In this document: positions 8,106 through 17,743 of the stretch, one piece after another
Layout: each line of letters opens with the position of its first letter
Position numbering within the stretch: the first letter of the stretch is position 1
The notes under the pieces: model-generated
What the model was told of the DNA's origin: nothing
The model's database searches: none
The model's input: the letters and a program-made list of their open reading frames with translations, nothing else
NCBI GenBank assembly: GCA_963921335.3
Contig: CAWUFC020000002.1
Location: 1,550,001 to 1,614,000, forward strand
Length of the DNA stretch: 64,000 nucleotides
DNA from: CAWUFC02 sp963921335
GTDB lineage: Bacteria > Pseudomonadota > Gammaproteobacteria > Pseudomonadales > Halieaceae
Direction: 5' to 3'
Position numbers and translations under genes: made by a program

Positions 8106-9332
8106 TTAGTGGAGCTTTGCCTGTAGTTCCCGCGCTACCAGTTCGATCCAGTGAACCACCGGGACATCGGTGCCACCTGACAGGTGCAGCTGGCAACCCA
8201 CATTGGCAGTCGCGATAAGATCAGGCTCACTGCGCTGCAGCGCCTGTAGTTTGCGATCACGCAGCACACCCGCGCGCTCCGGGTAGAACAGTCCATAAGT
8301 ACCTGCCGAACCGCAGCAGAGGTGCGCATCGCGGATTTGCGGCAACTGGAAACCGAGCCGCGTCAAAACCTCACGCACCGGCGTATCCAGATTCTGCCCG
8401 TGTTGACCGGTACAGGGACAATGCCAGATTACTTTAGCAGCGGGCTCCAGTTGCAGCTGCTCCAGATTTTGCTGCACCAGATATTCCGAGATGTCCTTCA
8501 CTTTGTCAGCCAACGCGATGGCGCGCTCAGCATAATCTGGATCATGCTTTAACAACTCGGGATACTCCTTCAGATGCAGCCCACAGGCACTGGCGCTGCT
8601 GATAATCGCTTCAGCCCCATCTGCAAGAGTCTGCTCCCAGGTGTCTATATTGTTGCGGGCCTGATCCAATGCTGAAGCTGGTTGATCCAGATGAAAGGCC
8701 AGTGCACCGCAACACTGCTCAGCCGGGGCCTCTGCGACCGCAATATCCAGCGCGGCAAGCACCGCCACGACGCTATCGCGTGTAGCCGGGGTCATTCCTG
8801 CCTGCACACAACCCTGGGCAAGAACGACTTTACGCGCGCTGCCCGCCGCGTGCGTCGGCTCAATGGTCGAGGGTTGGGATAAGTAGTGTTTCAGGAATCG
8901 AGGCAACAAAAAACGCATGGGCCTGCCGGCGGCGACCAGCAACTTGACCCAGTCGCGCCGACTCATGATCGCCACCAGTACACGCCTGGCCAGGCGCTGC
9001 CAGAGTGGTCGAGGTGCCTGTTTTACAACCTCGTCACGACCAATGGCCAACAAGTGATGATATTGTACACCTGACGGGCAGGTGGATTCACAGGCGCGAC
9101 AGGTCAGGCAACGATCCAGATGCTCTCGGGTCAGCTCGCTGGCAGGGTTACCCTCCAGCATGGACTTGATCAGGTAAATGCGTCCACGAGGGCCGTCCAG
9201 TTCATTGCCCTCCACCTGATAGGTTGGGCATGTCGCATTGCAAAAGCCACAGTGCACACAAGAGCGCAAAATCCGGTCAGCCTGTTGACCGCGATCGCTG
9301 GCTAAAAAATCCTGTGGTAATTCAGTCTGCAC
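8106..9332 (-). CDS. glcF: glycolate oxidase iron-sulfur subunit
   Basis: GlcF passes electrons from the FAD subunits of glycolate dehydrogenase towards the respiratory chain. With a GTG start at 9332 (overlapping the glcE stop by 11 bases) the protein is 408 aa, matching the family (about 407). Two ferredoxin-type cluster motifs are seen: C25-C28-C31-C35 (CVHCGFCNATCP) and C75-C78-C81-C85 (CLTCRACESTCP). Two CCG-domain motifs follow (EQCCGAL and HLCCGSAG). A longer frame extends upstream to 9401, but those extra residues (MLPGRCSNDYG) are out of family and lie inside glcE. Last gene of the glcD-glcE-glcF operon. Confidence 0.93.
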   Translation of the reverse strand: MQTELPQDFLASDRGQQADRILRSCVHCGFCNATCPTYQVEGNELDGPRGRIYLIKSMLEGNPASELTREHLDRCLTCRACESTCPSGVQYHHLLAIGRDEVVKQAPRPLWQRLARRVLVAIMSRRDWVKLLVAAGRPMRFLLPRFLKHYLSQPSTIEPTHAAGSARKVVLAQGCVQAGMTPATRDSVVAVLAALDIAVAEAPAEQCCGALAFHLDQPASALDQARNNIDTWEQTLADGAEAIISSASACGLHLKEYPELLKHDPDYAERAIALADKVKDISEYLVQQNLEQLQLEPAAKVIWHCPCTGQHGQNLDTPVREVLTRLGFQLPQIRDAHLCCGSAGTYGLFYPERAGVLRDRKLQALQRSEPDLIATANVGCQLHLSGGTDVPVVHWIELVARELQAKLH

Positions 9333-10275
9333 GCTCGCCCCCAAACACGGAAGCGGGGTCAAAGGCCTGCCGTAATCGTTGCTGCACCGCCCCGGCAGCA
9401 TCGCCGGGTAACTCTCGCGGACCCTGGCTGACAGCCAGCACGTGATCCAGCTGTTCTCGCCACAACTCTCCCTCGCGATTGACCCAGCTCACCTGTGAAA
9501 AGCAGTCCGTCACCGGTAAAGCGACAGGCTCCAGCAGTGTGGGAAGTTTCAGCTGACGCAACTGTTGCCAGAAATCCGGGCTGACCTCGGTTCCCGTTTG
9601 CTCGCGAGCTATACGGTCCACACTGTGTTTACTGCCGGAAAACCTCAGGTAAACCTGGCCATCGACATGTACGGCACCCGATAGAGGCTCGCCACGCAGC
9701 AGCAGCTCCCGCATCACCGCGCAGGCATCGGCCAGAGACTCAACCGGGCGCTGCAGGGAATACTCGGCCTGGGGCATTGGATGCAGTTTTAAAGAGACTT
9801 CCAGAATCACACCCAGGCGACCAAGTGAGCCAACCAGTAATCGCGGCACATCAAAACCCACCACATTTTTCATGACCTGGCCGCCGAAACTGAGCACATC
9901 CCCATCGCCGTTAATCATGCGAACGCCCAGCATGGCATCGCGTAAGCTGCCCGAGGCGATAGCACGCGGGCCGTTCCAACCCACGGCAACGGCGCCTCCG
10001 ATGGTCCCGCCCCCATCAAAATCCGGGCACTCAGCAGCAAGCATCTGGCCCTGCTCGCGCAGATGTTCTTCCAGTTCTGCCAGGGGGGTGCCGGACCGCA
10101 CTGTAATCACTCGCTCGCTGGGCTGATAGCTGACCACCCCACGACACTCAGAGAGATCCAGTTCGCCGCGGCCAGTCAGCCAGGGTTTGGAGGCATTGCC
10201 GGTAATCTGTAGCACAGCCTTGCTGTTTACCGCTGAATGAATCTGGCGGGCCAGTTCCCGGTACTGCTCAGGCAT
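9322..10275 (-). CDS. glcE: glycolate oxidase FAD-binding subunit
   Basis: A 317-aa partial-length FAD-binding protein, the second flavin subunit of glycolate oxidase. The FAD/PCMH fold is visible in SGTPLAELEEHLREQGQMLA, GGTIGGAVAVGWNGPRA and GGQVMKNVVGFDVPRL. I place the start at ATG 10275, where the ATGCCTGA overlap with the glcD stop gives tight coupling; an upstream extension to 10362 lies inside glcD and does not look like family sequence. It overlaps glcF by 11 bases. Together with GlcD and GlcF it oxidises glycolate to glyoxylate, a common carbon source from phytoplankton. Confidence 0.92.
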   Translation of the reverse strand: MPEQYRELARQIHSAVNSKAVLQITGNASKPWLTGRGELDLSECRGVVSYQPSERVITVRSGTPLAELEEHLREQGQMLAAECPDFDGGGTIGGAVAVGWNGPRAIASGSLRDAMLGVRMINGDGDVLSFGGQVMKNVVGFDVPRLLVGSLGRLGVILEVSLKLHPMPQAEYSLQRPVESLADACAVMRELLLRGEPLSGAVHVDGQVYLRFSGSKHSVDRIAREQTGTEVSPDFWQQLRQLKLPTLLEPVALPVTDCFSQVSWVNREGELWREQLDHVLAVSQGPRELPGDAAGAVQQRLRQAFDPASVFGGERAD

Positions 10276-11722
10276 CGCTTTTGATCGCCCTGTATTCCTG
10301 GCAACGACGCAGGCTGGGAATATTCTTGCCGGGATTGAGCAGTCCATCCGGGTCAAATGCACGCTTTAAACGACGCAGCTGCTCCAGTTCCCGATCATTG
10401 AACTGGCTTGCCATCTGGTTGATTTTTTCCCGCCCTACCCCGTGCTCGCCGGTGATCGTGCCGCCCACAGCGATGCATTTCTCCAGAATGTCGGCCCCGA
10501 ACAGCTCGGCACGCTGCAGTGCGCCGTCTTCGTTGGCATCAAACAAAATCAAAGGGTGGAGGTTGCCGTCACCGGCATGAAACACATTGGCTACCGGCAT
10601 TTGGTAGAACTCACCGCGTTCACCAATATAAGCCAGGACCTCGCCAATGCTGGCTCTGGGAATCGTACCATCCATGCAGTAGTAATCCGGATACAAGCGA
10701 CCAACCGCGGGAAAGGCACCCTTGCGACCCTTCCACAACAGGTCACGCTCAGACTGATCGCCGGCTCGCTGCAAGCTGGTACAACCCGACTCATGCATGA
10801 TGCGTTGAGCCATTGCGAGGTCCGCTTCAACCTCGGTGTCACAACCGTCCAGCTCCAGTAACAGAATCGCCTCGGCGTCACGGGGGTAACCTGCCTGGGC
10901 GAAGTCTTCTGCTGCTGTGAGGGCCAGCTTGTCCATCATCTCCAGGCCAGCCGGGGTTACCGCCCCGCTCATTAATTGCGCCACCGCCTCGCTGGTGGCG
11001 GTCACAGAATTAAAACCAGCCAGAAGCAGCTCCGTGCGCGGCGGCCGCACCAGCAGCCTGACAGTAATCTCTACCACAACGCCCAGCATGCCTTCCGAGC
11101 CTATACACAGAGACAGCAAGCCGGGACCTGTCGCATCTTCGTCTAACACCAGTACGCTACCGTCGACGGTCACCAGTGTGACGGACGTTACATTGTGAAC
11201 AGTCAGTCCGTACTTCAGGCAATGCACGCCACCGGCATTCTCAGCGACATTGCCACCAATAGAACAGGCAATCTGGGAAGAGGGATCAGGCGCGTAGTAC
11301 AAACCGTATTCTGACACGGCCTCGGAAATCGCCAGGTTCCGAACCCCCGGCTGCACCACCGCGTACATCTCTTCGGGATCGACACGCAGGATCCGATCAA
11401 GCCGGCTCAGCACCAGCAACACCCCATTCGCGCAAGGCAGGGCGCCCCCTGATAAGCCGGTGCCTGCACCGCGGGTCACCACGGGAACTTGCCTGCGATG
11501 ACACAGTCTCATCACACTGCGCACCTGTTCGACAGTTTCAGGCAGCACAGTCACCATCGGTATTTCCGTGTAACTGCTGAGACCATCACACTCAAAGGGG
11601 CGCTGGGCCTCGTCGCCGCCAAGCACCGCGTCGGCCGGGAGAAGTGCTCGCAACTCGGTGATAAGCTGGTTAGCATTCACCTCTGGCAGCGCATCATCAA
11701 GCTGTGGGTTGTGGGCATCCAT
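10268..11722 (-). CDS. glcD: glycolate oxidase FAD-linked subunit (catalytic)
   Basis: GlcD carries the catalytic FAD domain of glycolate dehydrogenase. The FAD/PCMH signature is clear (VPVVTRGAGTGLSGGALP, then PDPSSQIACSIGGNVAENAGGVHCLKYG). The C-terminal cap ends with the VFHAGDGNLHP and GTITGEHGVGREK motifs of the GlcD/D-lactate dehydrogenase group. With start at ATG 11722 it is 484 aa; an in-frame start at 11761 is possible but adds an atypical leader. It is first in the operon glcD-glcE-glcF and divergent from the glutathione reductase gene at 11751. The 28-base gap implies overlapping promoters. Confidence 0.93.
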   Translation of the reverse strand: MDAHNPQLDDALPEVNANQLITELRALLPADAVLGGDEAQRPFECDGLSSYTEIPMVTVLPETVEQVRSVMRLCHRRQVPVVTRGAGTGLSGGALPCANGVLLVLSRLDRILRVDPEEMYAVVQPGVRNLAISEAVSEYGLYYAPDPSSQIACSIGGNVAENAGGVHCLKYGLTVHNVTSVTLVTVDGSVLVLDEDATGPGLLSLCIGSEGMLGVVVEITVRLLVRPPRTELLLAGFNSVTATSEAVAQLMSGAVTPAGLEMMDKLALTAAEDFAQAGYPRDAEAILLLELDGCDTEVEADLAMAQRIMHESGCTSLQRAGDQSERDLLWKGRKGAFPAVGRLYPDYYCMDGTIPRASIGEVLAYIGERGEFYQMPVANVFHAGDGNLHPLILFDANEDGALQRAELFGADILEKCIAVGGTITGEHGVGREKINQMASQFNDRELEQLRRLKRAFDPDGLLNPGKNIPSLRRCQEYRAIKSDA

Positions 11723-11750
11723 CATCGGACAAAGTATGCGGGAGCAAACA

Positions 11751-13106
11751 GTGAGCAACAAGGATTACGATCTTTTCGTCATCGGCGCAGGCAGCGGTGG
11801 CGTGCGCGCTGCGCGCATGTCGGCCAGCTTTGGAGCACGGGTCGCAGTGGCCGAAGATCGCTATATGGGTGGCACATGCGTCAATGTGGGCTGTGTACCC
11901 AAGAAACTGTATGTATACGCGTCTGAATTTGGCCACGCTTTTGAAGATGCCCAGGGTTTTGGCTGGCAGTCTCAGCGCCCTGAATTTGTCTGGGCCACAC
12001 TGCGAGACAACAAAAAGCAGGAGATCAGCCGTCTCAACGCCATCTACAACAACCTGTTGGAAGGCGCCAATGTAGATGTCATTGATGGTCGGGGACGCAT
12101 TGTCGACCCCCACACCGTCGAGGTGAATGGCCAGCAGTACAGCACCGAGAAAATTCTAATCGCTACTGGCGGCTGGCCCTTTGTGCCAGAATTTCCTGGT
12201 AGCGAACTGGCAGTGACCTCCAACGAGATCTTCGACCTGGAGCAGCTCCCCGAGCGCGTTGTCGTGGTGGGTGGTGGCTATATCGCGGTCGAGTTTGCCG
12301 GCATCTTCAACGGCCTCGGTGCCCAGGTCACCCAGCTGTATCGAGGCCCGCTGTTTCTGCGCGGCTTTGACCAGGACATCCGCGAGCACGCCGCCAAAGA
12401 AATTGCCAGCAGCGGTGTCGACCTGCGCTTTGACAGCCAGGTACGCTCCATTGAACGAGGCGCTTCAGGCCTTGTGCTCACGCTTGAAGATGGCACACAA
12501 CTCGAAGCAGATGCGGTGCTCTACGCCACCGGCCGACAGCCGCACCTGGAAGGTCTGGGCCTTAAAAACACAGGCGTGCAATTGAATGACAATGGCACGG
12601 TTGCCGTTGATCCCTTCTTACAGACCAGTGAACCCAGTGTCTATGCCCTGGGTGATGTGATCGGCGGTATGGAACTGACACCCGTAGCTCTGGCCGAGGG
12701 CATGGCCTTTGCCCGCCGCCAATACATGCCCATGGAGGCGGATGTCGACTACGACTTCATTCCCACCGCAGTGTTCAGCCAACCCAATATTGGCACCGTC
12801 GGCTTTACCGAGGAAGAGGCGCGCAAGGAGTTCGGTGAGATCACCTTGTTCAAGAGCGAATTCCGACCTATGAAACACACTATCAGTGGGCGCGAGGAAC
12901 GCACTTTTATGAAGCTGATTGTCGACACTGCCAGTGACCGTGTCGTCGGTGTGCATATGATGGGCCCGGATGCCGGCGAGATCGTACAGGGCATTGCTAT
13001 CGCTATGAAAGCCGGCGCCACCAAGGCCGTATTCGACGCCACGATCGGCATTCACCCCACCGCCGCCGAGGAATTTGTCACCATGCGCGAGGCCTGGACC
13101 GGCTAA
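11751..13106 (+). CDS. gorA: glutathione-disulfide reductase
   Basis: A class I flavin disulfide reductase that reduces GSSG with NADPH. With the GTG start at 11751 (ribosome site GGGAG 6 bases before it) it is 451 aa, the usual length. The FAD-binding motif IGAGSGGVRAAR is at residues 11-22, and the redox-active pair is C43/C48 in GGTCVNVGCVPKKL. The second nucleotide-binding motif is VVVGGGYIAVEFAG, and the C-terminal catalytic His/Glu pair lies in IGIHPTAAEEF. Extensions to earlier ATGs (11736, 11658) run into the divergent glcD promoter/start region and are less likely. Its stop overlaps the next start (TAATG). Confidence 0.93.
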   Translation: MSNKDYDLFVIGAGSGGVRAARMSASFGARVAVAEDRYMGGTCVNVGCVPKKLYVYASEFGHAFEDAQGFGWQSQRPEFVWATLRDNKKQEISRLNAIYNNLLEGANVDVIDGRGRIVDPHTVEVNGQQYSTEKILIATGGWPFVPEFPGSELAVTSNEIFDLEQLPERVVVVGGGYIAVEFAGIFNGLGAQVTQLYRGPLFLRGFDQDIREHAAKEIASSGVDLRFDSQVRSIERGASGLVLTLEDGTQLEADAVLYATGRQPHLEGLGLKNTGVQLNDNGTVAVDPFLQTSEPSVYALGDVIGGMELTPVALAEGMAFARRQYMPMEADVDYDFIPTAVFSQPNIGTVGFTEEEARKEFGEITLFKSEFRPMKHTISGREERTFMKLIVDTASDRVVGVHMMGPDAGEIVQGIAIAMKAGATKAVFDATIGIHPTAAEEFVTMREAWTG

Positions 13107-13858
13107 TGGATCCCCTGCAGCTCACCCTGCTGGCTGCCGTTGGGGTTGCTGCGGGCTTTCTGAACGTGATGGCCGGTGGGGGTTCATTGTTGACCGTGCC
13201 CATGATGCTGTTTATGGGCATACCGGGGCCGGTCGCCAATGGCACCAATCGCATTGCCATACTGGCGCAGAACCTTACGGCAATCACCACGTTCTTCAGA
13301 CGTGGTTACTCCGAATTTCGGCTTTCGCTGACACTGGCTCTGTGCTCACTGCCCGGGGCAATTGCGGGCGCCATGATAGGTGTGCAACTTGAGGGCGAAT
13401 GGTTCAGCCGCACCGTGGCCCTCATTATGATTGGGGTCATGGTCATCATGGCACTGGACCGCAAATCCACCCCGGGTGGTGAACCGGCTGAGCCCAGTCG
13501 AACACGACTGATCTGGGGCCACGTGCTGATGGTGGGCGTTGGTTTCTGGGGCGGCTTTATTCAACTGGGGGTGGGCTTTTTGATTATGCCGGTGCTGCAC
13601 CGGGTGCTGGGTTTCGACCTGGTCCGGACCAATATGCACAAGGTCTTTATTATCGCCAGTTACACCGCCGTGGCCCTGGTGGTATTTGCCAGCCAGGTGG
13701 AGATTCTGTGGGTGGTCGGGCTGGCGCTGGCAGTGGGCAACTCCCTCGGCGGCTGGCTGGCAGCCCGCGCCCAGATTAAAAAGGGCGAGGCCCTGGTTAG
13801 GCGGATTCTTTACCTGGTGTTAAGCGCCTTTATTATCAAACTGCTGTTCTTCCCCTGA
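13106..13858 (+). CDS. TauE/SafE (TSUP) family membrane transporter
   Basis: A 250-aa polytopic protein with about 8 membrane segments and the paired family repeats GFLNVMAGGGSLLTVPMM near the N-terminus and GVGFWGGFIQLGVGFLIMP in the middle. TSUP proteins export sulfite, sulfoacetate or similar anions. The start codon shares one base with the gor stop, so the two genes are translationally coupled. The pairing of glutathione reductase with a TSUP exporter could relate to thiol/sulfite handling, but this is only contextual. It is clearly distinct in sequence from the TSUP gene at 3047-3808. Confidence 0.85.
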   Translation: MDPLQLTLLAAVGVAAGFLNVMAGGGSLLTVPMMLFMGIPGPVANGTNRIAILAQNLTAITTFFRRGYSEFRLSLTLALCSLPGAIAGAMIGVQLEGEWFSRTVALIMIGVMVIMALDRKSTPGGEPAEPSRTRLIWGHVLMVGVGFWGGFIQLGVGFLIMPVLHRVLGFDLVRTNMHKVFIIASYTAVALVVFASQVEILWVVGLALAVGNSLGGWLAARAQIKKGEALVRRILYLVLSAFIIKLLFFP

Positions 13859-13871
13859 GGCTGTCCAGGGG
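13852..13871 (+). terminator. possible weak hairpin terminator after the gor-TSUP unit
   Basis: CCCCTG at 13852-13857 pairs with CAGGGG at 13866-13871 around an 8-base loop, spanning the stop codon of the TSUP gene. Only a poor T stretch follows (TCTTGAAATTTC), so this is at best a weak intrinsic terminator or an RNA-stabilising stem. Confidence 0.25.
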
Positions 13872-13938
13872 TCTTGAAATTTCAGGTCCAATTTAGAAAA
13901 TAGTCCTCCGCAACGATCTGCCATTTTGGAGTTTCTGC

Positions 13939-14874
13939 ATGATCTCAGTCGACAATGTGTCCCGTCGTTATGGTGATTTCCTGGCTGTTGACCAGGTGTC
14001 ATTTGATATACAAGGCGGGGAAATTGTTGGTCTGCTGGGCCACAACGGTGCAGGCAAGACGACCATCATGAAAATGCTCAGCGGCTATCTCGAACCCAGC
14101 GGTGGTGCTATCAGCATTGATGGCCATGACCTCGAGCAGCAACCGCGTCAGGTTCAGCAGATCCTGGGTTATTTGCCGGAGAATCTGCCGGTGTATCCGG
14201 ACATGCACGTTGCCGACTACCTGGACTACGCAGCCACCTTAAAAGGGCTTGCTGGCAGCCAGCGTATTGACGCCATCCGCCAGGCCGTGCGAGACACAGA
14301 GCTCGCCGGCAAGCTGACCGATCCCATCAACACCCTGAGTCGAGGTTACAAACAGCGAGTGGGCGTCGCACAGGCGATTCTGGGGCAGCCAAGGGTACTG
14401 ATCCTGGACGAACCTACCAACGGTCTGGACCCAAGCCAGACCCAGCATATGCGCGACCTTATTTGCGGCATTGCCGAAACGGCGACCGTCATACTGTCCA
14501 CGCACATCATGCAGGAGGTGGACGCCATCTGCCAACGCGCCCTGATTCTCAACCAGGGCCGGCTGGCCCTGAATGAAAATCTGTCAGATTTGCGCGCTTC
14601 ACGATCAATCATTCTGCGCTGTAGTTTTGACGCTGCTGCCGTGCAGCAAGCCCTGCAGGGCCTGTCAGGCCTGGGCAAAACCGAAGCATTGGCAAATGGT
14701 GCTCTGCGCCTGCAGCTGGCTGAAGGCAGCGACAGCGATCAGCTGACTGCGGCCATCGCCGCGGCAATCATTGATCAGGGGGGTGAGCTATATGAGCTAC
14801 GGGCGGAAATTCGCGATCTGGAGAGCGTTTTCCGTGAAGTGAACACGCAGGGAGGTACCGCCCATGCTGCATGA
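13939..14874 (+). CDS. ABC transporter ATP-binding protein (GldA/NosF-like)
   Basis: A 311-aa ABC ATPase with Walker A at residues 34-41 (GHNGAGKT), signature LSRGYKQRVGVAQAI, Walker B VLILDEPTNGLDP and the switch histidine in LSTHIMQEV. An extra C-terminal domain of about 90 residues is typical of the DrrA/CcmA/NosF/GldA group, which drives ABC-2 type permeases. It overlaps by 11 bases the gene for a GldF-GldG-like fusion protein, followed by a DUF4340 protein. This three-gene set occurs in many non-gliding gammaproteobacteria, so the gliding names should not be taken as function. Probably moves a lipid, polysaccharide or envelope component. Confidence 0.88.
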   Translation: MISVDNVSRRYGDFLAVDQVSFDIQGGEIVGLLGHNGAGKTTIMKMLSGYLEPSGGAISIDGHDLEQQPRQVQQILGYLPENLPVYPDMHVADYLDYAATLKGLAGSQRIDAIRQAVRDTELAGKLTDPINTLSRGYKQRVGVAQAILGQPRVLILDEPTNGLDPSQTQHMRDLICGIAETATVILSTHIMQEVDAICQRALILNQGRLALNENLSDLRASRSIILRCSFDAAAVQQALQGLSGLGKTEALANGALRLQLAEGSDSDQLTAAIAAAIIDQGGELYELRAEIRDLESVFREVNTQGGTAHAA

Positions 14875-17743
14875 TGTTTCTGTGCACCGTGTGGCCGCCA
14901 AAGAGCTCACCCTGTTCTTTGCCACCCCCGTGGCCTGGCTGTTCCTCGGCAGTTTCGCAGCCATCTCATTATTCGTCTTTTTCTGGGGTGAAGCATTCTT
15001 CGCCCGCAATATCGCCGATGTACGCCCTCTGTTCGAGTGGATGCCAATCCTGCTGATTTTCCTGACCTCTGCGGTGACCATGCGCATGTGGAGCGAAGAA
15101 CGACGCACCGGTACCCTCGAATACGTATTGACGCTGCCGGTGCCCTTATGGCGTTTTGTGCTTGGTAAATTCCAGGCCTGCCTCGCCCTGCTCTGCCTGG
15201 CCCTGCTGATCACTCTGCCACTGCCCTTCACGGTGGCCCACCTGGCTAACCTGGACTGGGGCCCGGTACTCGCGGCTTACCTTGCCAGCGTGCTGCTGGG
15301 TGGCGCCTATATCGCCATCGGCCTGTTTGTGTCTGCCCGCAGTGACAATCCCATCGTCGCGCTGATTGGATCGGTAGTGATATGCGCGCTGTTTTACCTA
15401 CTCGGTGCCGACATCATCACCAGTTTTTTTGGCAACCAGGGTGGAGAATGGCTGCGCGGTATCGCCACAGGTGCGCGCTTTGAGTCCATTACCCGGGGCG
15501 TTATCGATCTGCGCGATCTGGTGTATTACCTGAGCCTGATCGCCATCTTCCTCACACTGAATGTCTACTCCTTGGAGAAAGAACGCTGGTCCGAGCAAAG
15601 CAGCACGGCGCGCCATCGCCAGTGGCGCAGCGCTATCTCCCTGATAGTGGCAAATGCGCTTCTGGCCAATGTTTGGCTGAGTCATGTGACTCATGCTCGC
15701 CTGGATGTCACCAGCGGCAAACTCTACTCCATATCCGAGCCTACTCACCAATACCTGGCGCAGTTGCAGGAGCCGCTGCTACTTCGGGGCTACTTCAGCG
15801 CACAGACTCATCCACTGCTGGCGCCGCTGGTGCCGCAACTACGAGATCTGTTAAAGGAATATGAGATAGCGGGTAAAGGCAAAGTGCGGGTTGAAATCGT
15901 CGATCCTGTCGAAAACCCCGAGCTGGAGCAGGAGGCCAATGAGAAGTACGGTATTACAGCCGTTCCTTTCCAGGTGGCGGACCGTTATCAGGCCTCACTG
16001 GTGAACTCCTACTTTAACGTTCTGGTCGAATACGGTGACAGCTACCAGGTGTTGGGTTTTGGCGAAATGATTGAGGTGAAAGCCAGCGCTACCAGTGCGG
16101 TTGATGTGCAACTGCGCAACCCCGAGTTCAATCTTACCCGAGCCATCAAACAGGCAATCTACGCCTACCAGGCTGGGGGCAACTTGTTCAACAGCATTGA
16201 CGGTGAACTGGAATTCATTGGATACGTATCCGCCGATGCCTTGTTGCCGGAACAACTGCAAGCCTATAAAGCCGCCATTCAAGCAGAACTTGAGCAGCGC
16301 GTGTCCCAATCCGGCGGTCAGCTCAGTGTTCGTTTTATCGAGCCCGAGGCAGACAATGGACGGGTGGCGCAGCAAATTGGCGAGGAGTGGGGCTTTAAAC
16401 CCATGGTGGCTTCACTGTTCGACGAAAAACAGTTCTATTTTTACCTGACCATTGCCGACCAGCGCCAGGTCGTGCAGATTCCCACCGACGACTTCAACCC
16501 TGACAATGTTTCCCAGGCACTGGATGCAAGCCTGAAACGGTTCGCCAGCGGCTTCACCAAAACCGTGGCCATGGTGGCACCACAACCTAATCCACAACTG
16601 GCGCAGTACGGCATTACCGGCCCGACGTTCCGCAACCTTGAGCAGATTATTACCCAGGACCACAGTATTCGCTCGGAGGATCTGAGCGATGGCAGCGTCG
16701 CCGCCGAAACTGACCTGTTGGTCCTGGCTGCGCCGGAAAACCTGGGCGAGCGAGAGCTGTTCGCCGTAGACCAGTTCCTGATGCGTGGCGGCACTGTGAT
16801 TGTCATCAGTTCACCGTTCCAACAGCAAACCCTGCGCGGCAACATGAGCATGATGCCGCGGGATAGTGGTCTTCAGGCATGGCTGGCTTCCCATGGTTTG
16901 AGCATCGAAGAGAGCCTGGTACTCGACCCACAGAACTCAGCCTTCCCGGTACCAGTGACTCGACAAGTGGGTGGCTTCAGCTTCCAGGAAGTCGCCATGG
17001 TCGACTACCCCTACTTCGTCGATATTCGTGCCGAAGGTCTGAACACAGAGCACCCGGTCACCAGCAACCTGCCGCAGGTCACTGTCAGCTGGGCCTCACC
17101 CATTGTTGTGGATGAACAGTCCAATGCCGATAGAGCAGTAACCCCTCTGCTGCGCAGCTCGCAGCAGTCCTGGACTTCAGATTCGATGGATATCCTTCCC
17201 AGAGCCAGTGCTGACGGCATCAGCGGATGGCAGGCGCCAGCGGAAACCGGAAGCTCCCTGATGGGCGTGATTGTCGAAGGTCGTTTTGACTCTTTCTTTG
17301 CTGGAAGCAAGTCTCCCCTGCTGCAAACCGCGTCCAGCGCGGAAGCCACCGACGATGAATCGTCGGCAGAGTTGAACGTCGGCAGCGTGATTGAACGCTC
17401 GGCGGAATCAGCGCGCCTGATACTGCTGTCGTCCAACGATTTCCTGACCGACCAAATCCTAAGCACCATGAGCTCCATGACCGGCGCCCAATATCTGGGG
17501 CCACTGGAAACGGTGGCCAACGCGATCGACTGGGCACTGGAGGACAGCGGCCTGCTGGGTATCAGAGCCAATGCCCACTTTAACCGGACGCTGCCGCCGA
17601 TGGAGAAAGATGATCAGTTGTTCTGGGAATATCTGAATTACGGCCTCGCCATCCTCGGCCTGCTACTGATAGCCATATGGCAGCGACAGCGACGTCGCAG
17701 GCAGCAGGCTCAGTACATCGCGCTGTTGGGAGATCAGCCATGA
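14864..17743 (+). CDS. ABC-2 permease fused to GldG-like periplasmic domain
   Basis: A 959-aa fusion. Residues 1-245 form an ABC-2 permease with six hydrophobic segments (GldF-like, with the conserved MRMWSEERRTGTLEYVLTLP loop). A further membrane segment near 260 leads to a large extracytoplasmic region resembling GldG (DUF7088 and ABC-type uncharacterised domains; SGKLYSISEPTHQYL, MRGGTVIVISSPFQ). A final transmembrane helix (about 925-943) ends in a basic cytoplasmic tail. It works with the ATPase at 13939, overlapping its stop, and is coupled to the DUF4340 gene by an ATGA overlap. The fusion places permease and sensing or substrate domain in one chain. Confidence 0.85.
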   Translation: MLHDVSVHRVAAKELTLFFATPVAWLFLGSFAAISLFVFFWGEAFFARNIADVRPLFEWMPILLIFLTSAVTMRMWSEERRTGTLEYVLTLPVPLWRFVLGKFQACLALLCLALLITLPLPFTVAHLANLDWGPVLAAYLASVLLGGAYIAIGLFVSARSDNPIVALIGSVVICALFYLLGADIITSFFGNQGGEWLRGIATGARFESITRGVIDLRDLVYYLSLIAIFLTLNVYSLEKERWSEQSSTARHRQWRSAISLIVANALLANVWLSHVTHARLDVTSGKLYSISEPTHQYLAQLQEPLLLRGYFSAQTHPLLAPLVPQLRDLLKEYEIAGKGKVRVEIVDPVENPELEQEANEKYGITAVPFQVADRYQASLVNSYFNVLVEYGDSYQVLGFGEMIEVKASATSAVDVQLRNPEFNLTRAIKQAIYAYQAGGNLFNSIDGELEFIGYVSADALLPEQLQAYKAAIQAELEQRVSQSGGQLSVRFIEPEADNGRVAQQIGEEWGFKPMVASLFDEKQFYFYLTIADQRQVVQIPTDDFNPDNVSQALDASLKRFASGFTKTVAMVAPQPNPQLAQYGITGPTFRNLEQIITQDHSIRSEDLSDGSVAAETDLLVLAAPENLGERELFAVDQFLMRGGTVIVISSPFQQQTLRGNMSMMPRDSGLQAWLASHGLSIEESLVLDPQNSAFPVPVTRQVGGFSFQEVAMVDYPYFVDIRAEGLNTEHPVTSNLPQVTVSWASPIVVDEQSNADRAVTPLLRSSQQSWTSDSMDILPRASADGISGWQAPAETGSSLMGVIVEGRFDSFFAGSKSPLLQTASSAEATDDESSAELNVGSVIERSAESARLILLSSNDFLTDQILSTMSSMTGAQYLGPLETVANAIDWALEDSGLLGIRANAHFNRTLPPMEKDDQLFWEYLNYGLAILGLLLIAIWQRQRRRRQQAQYIALLGDQP

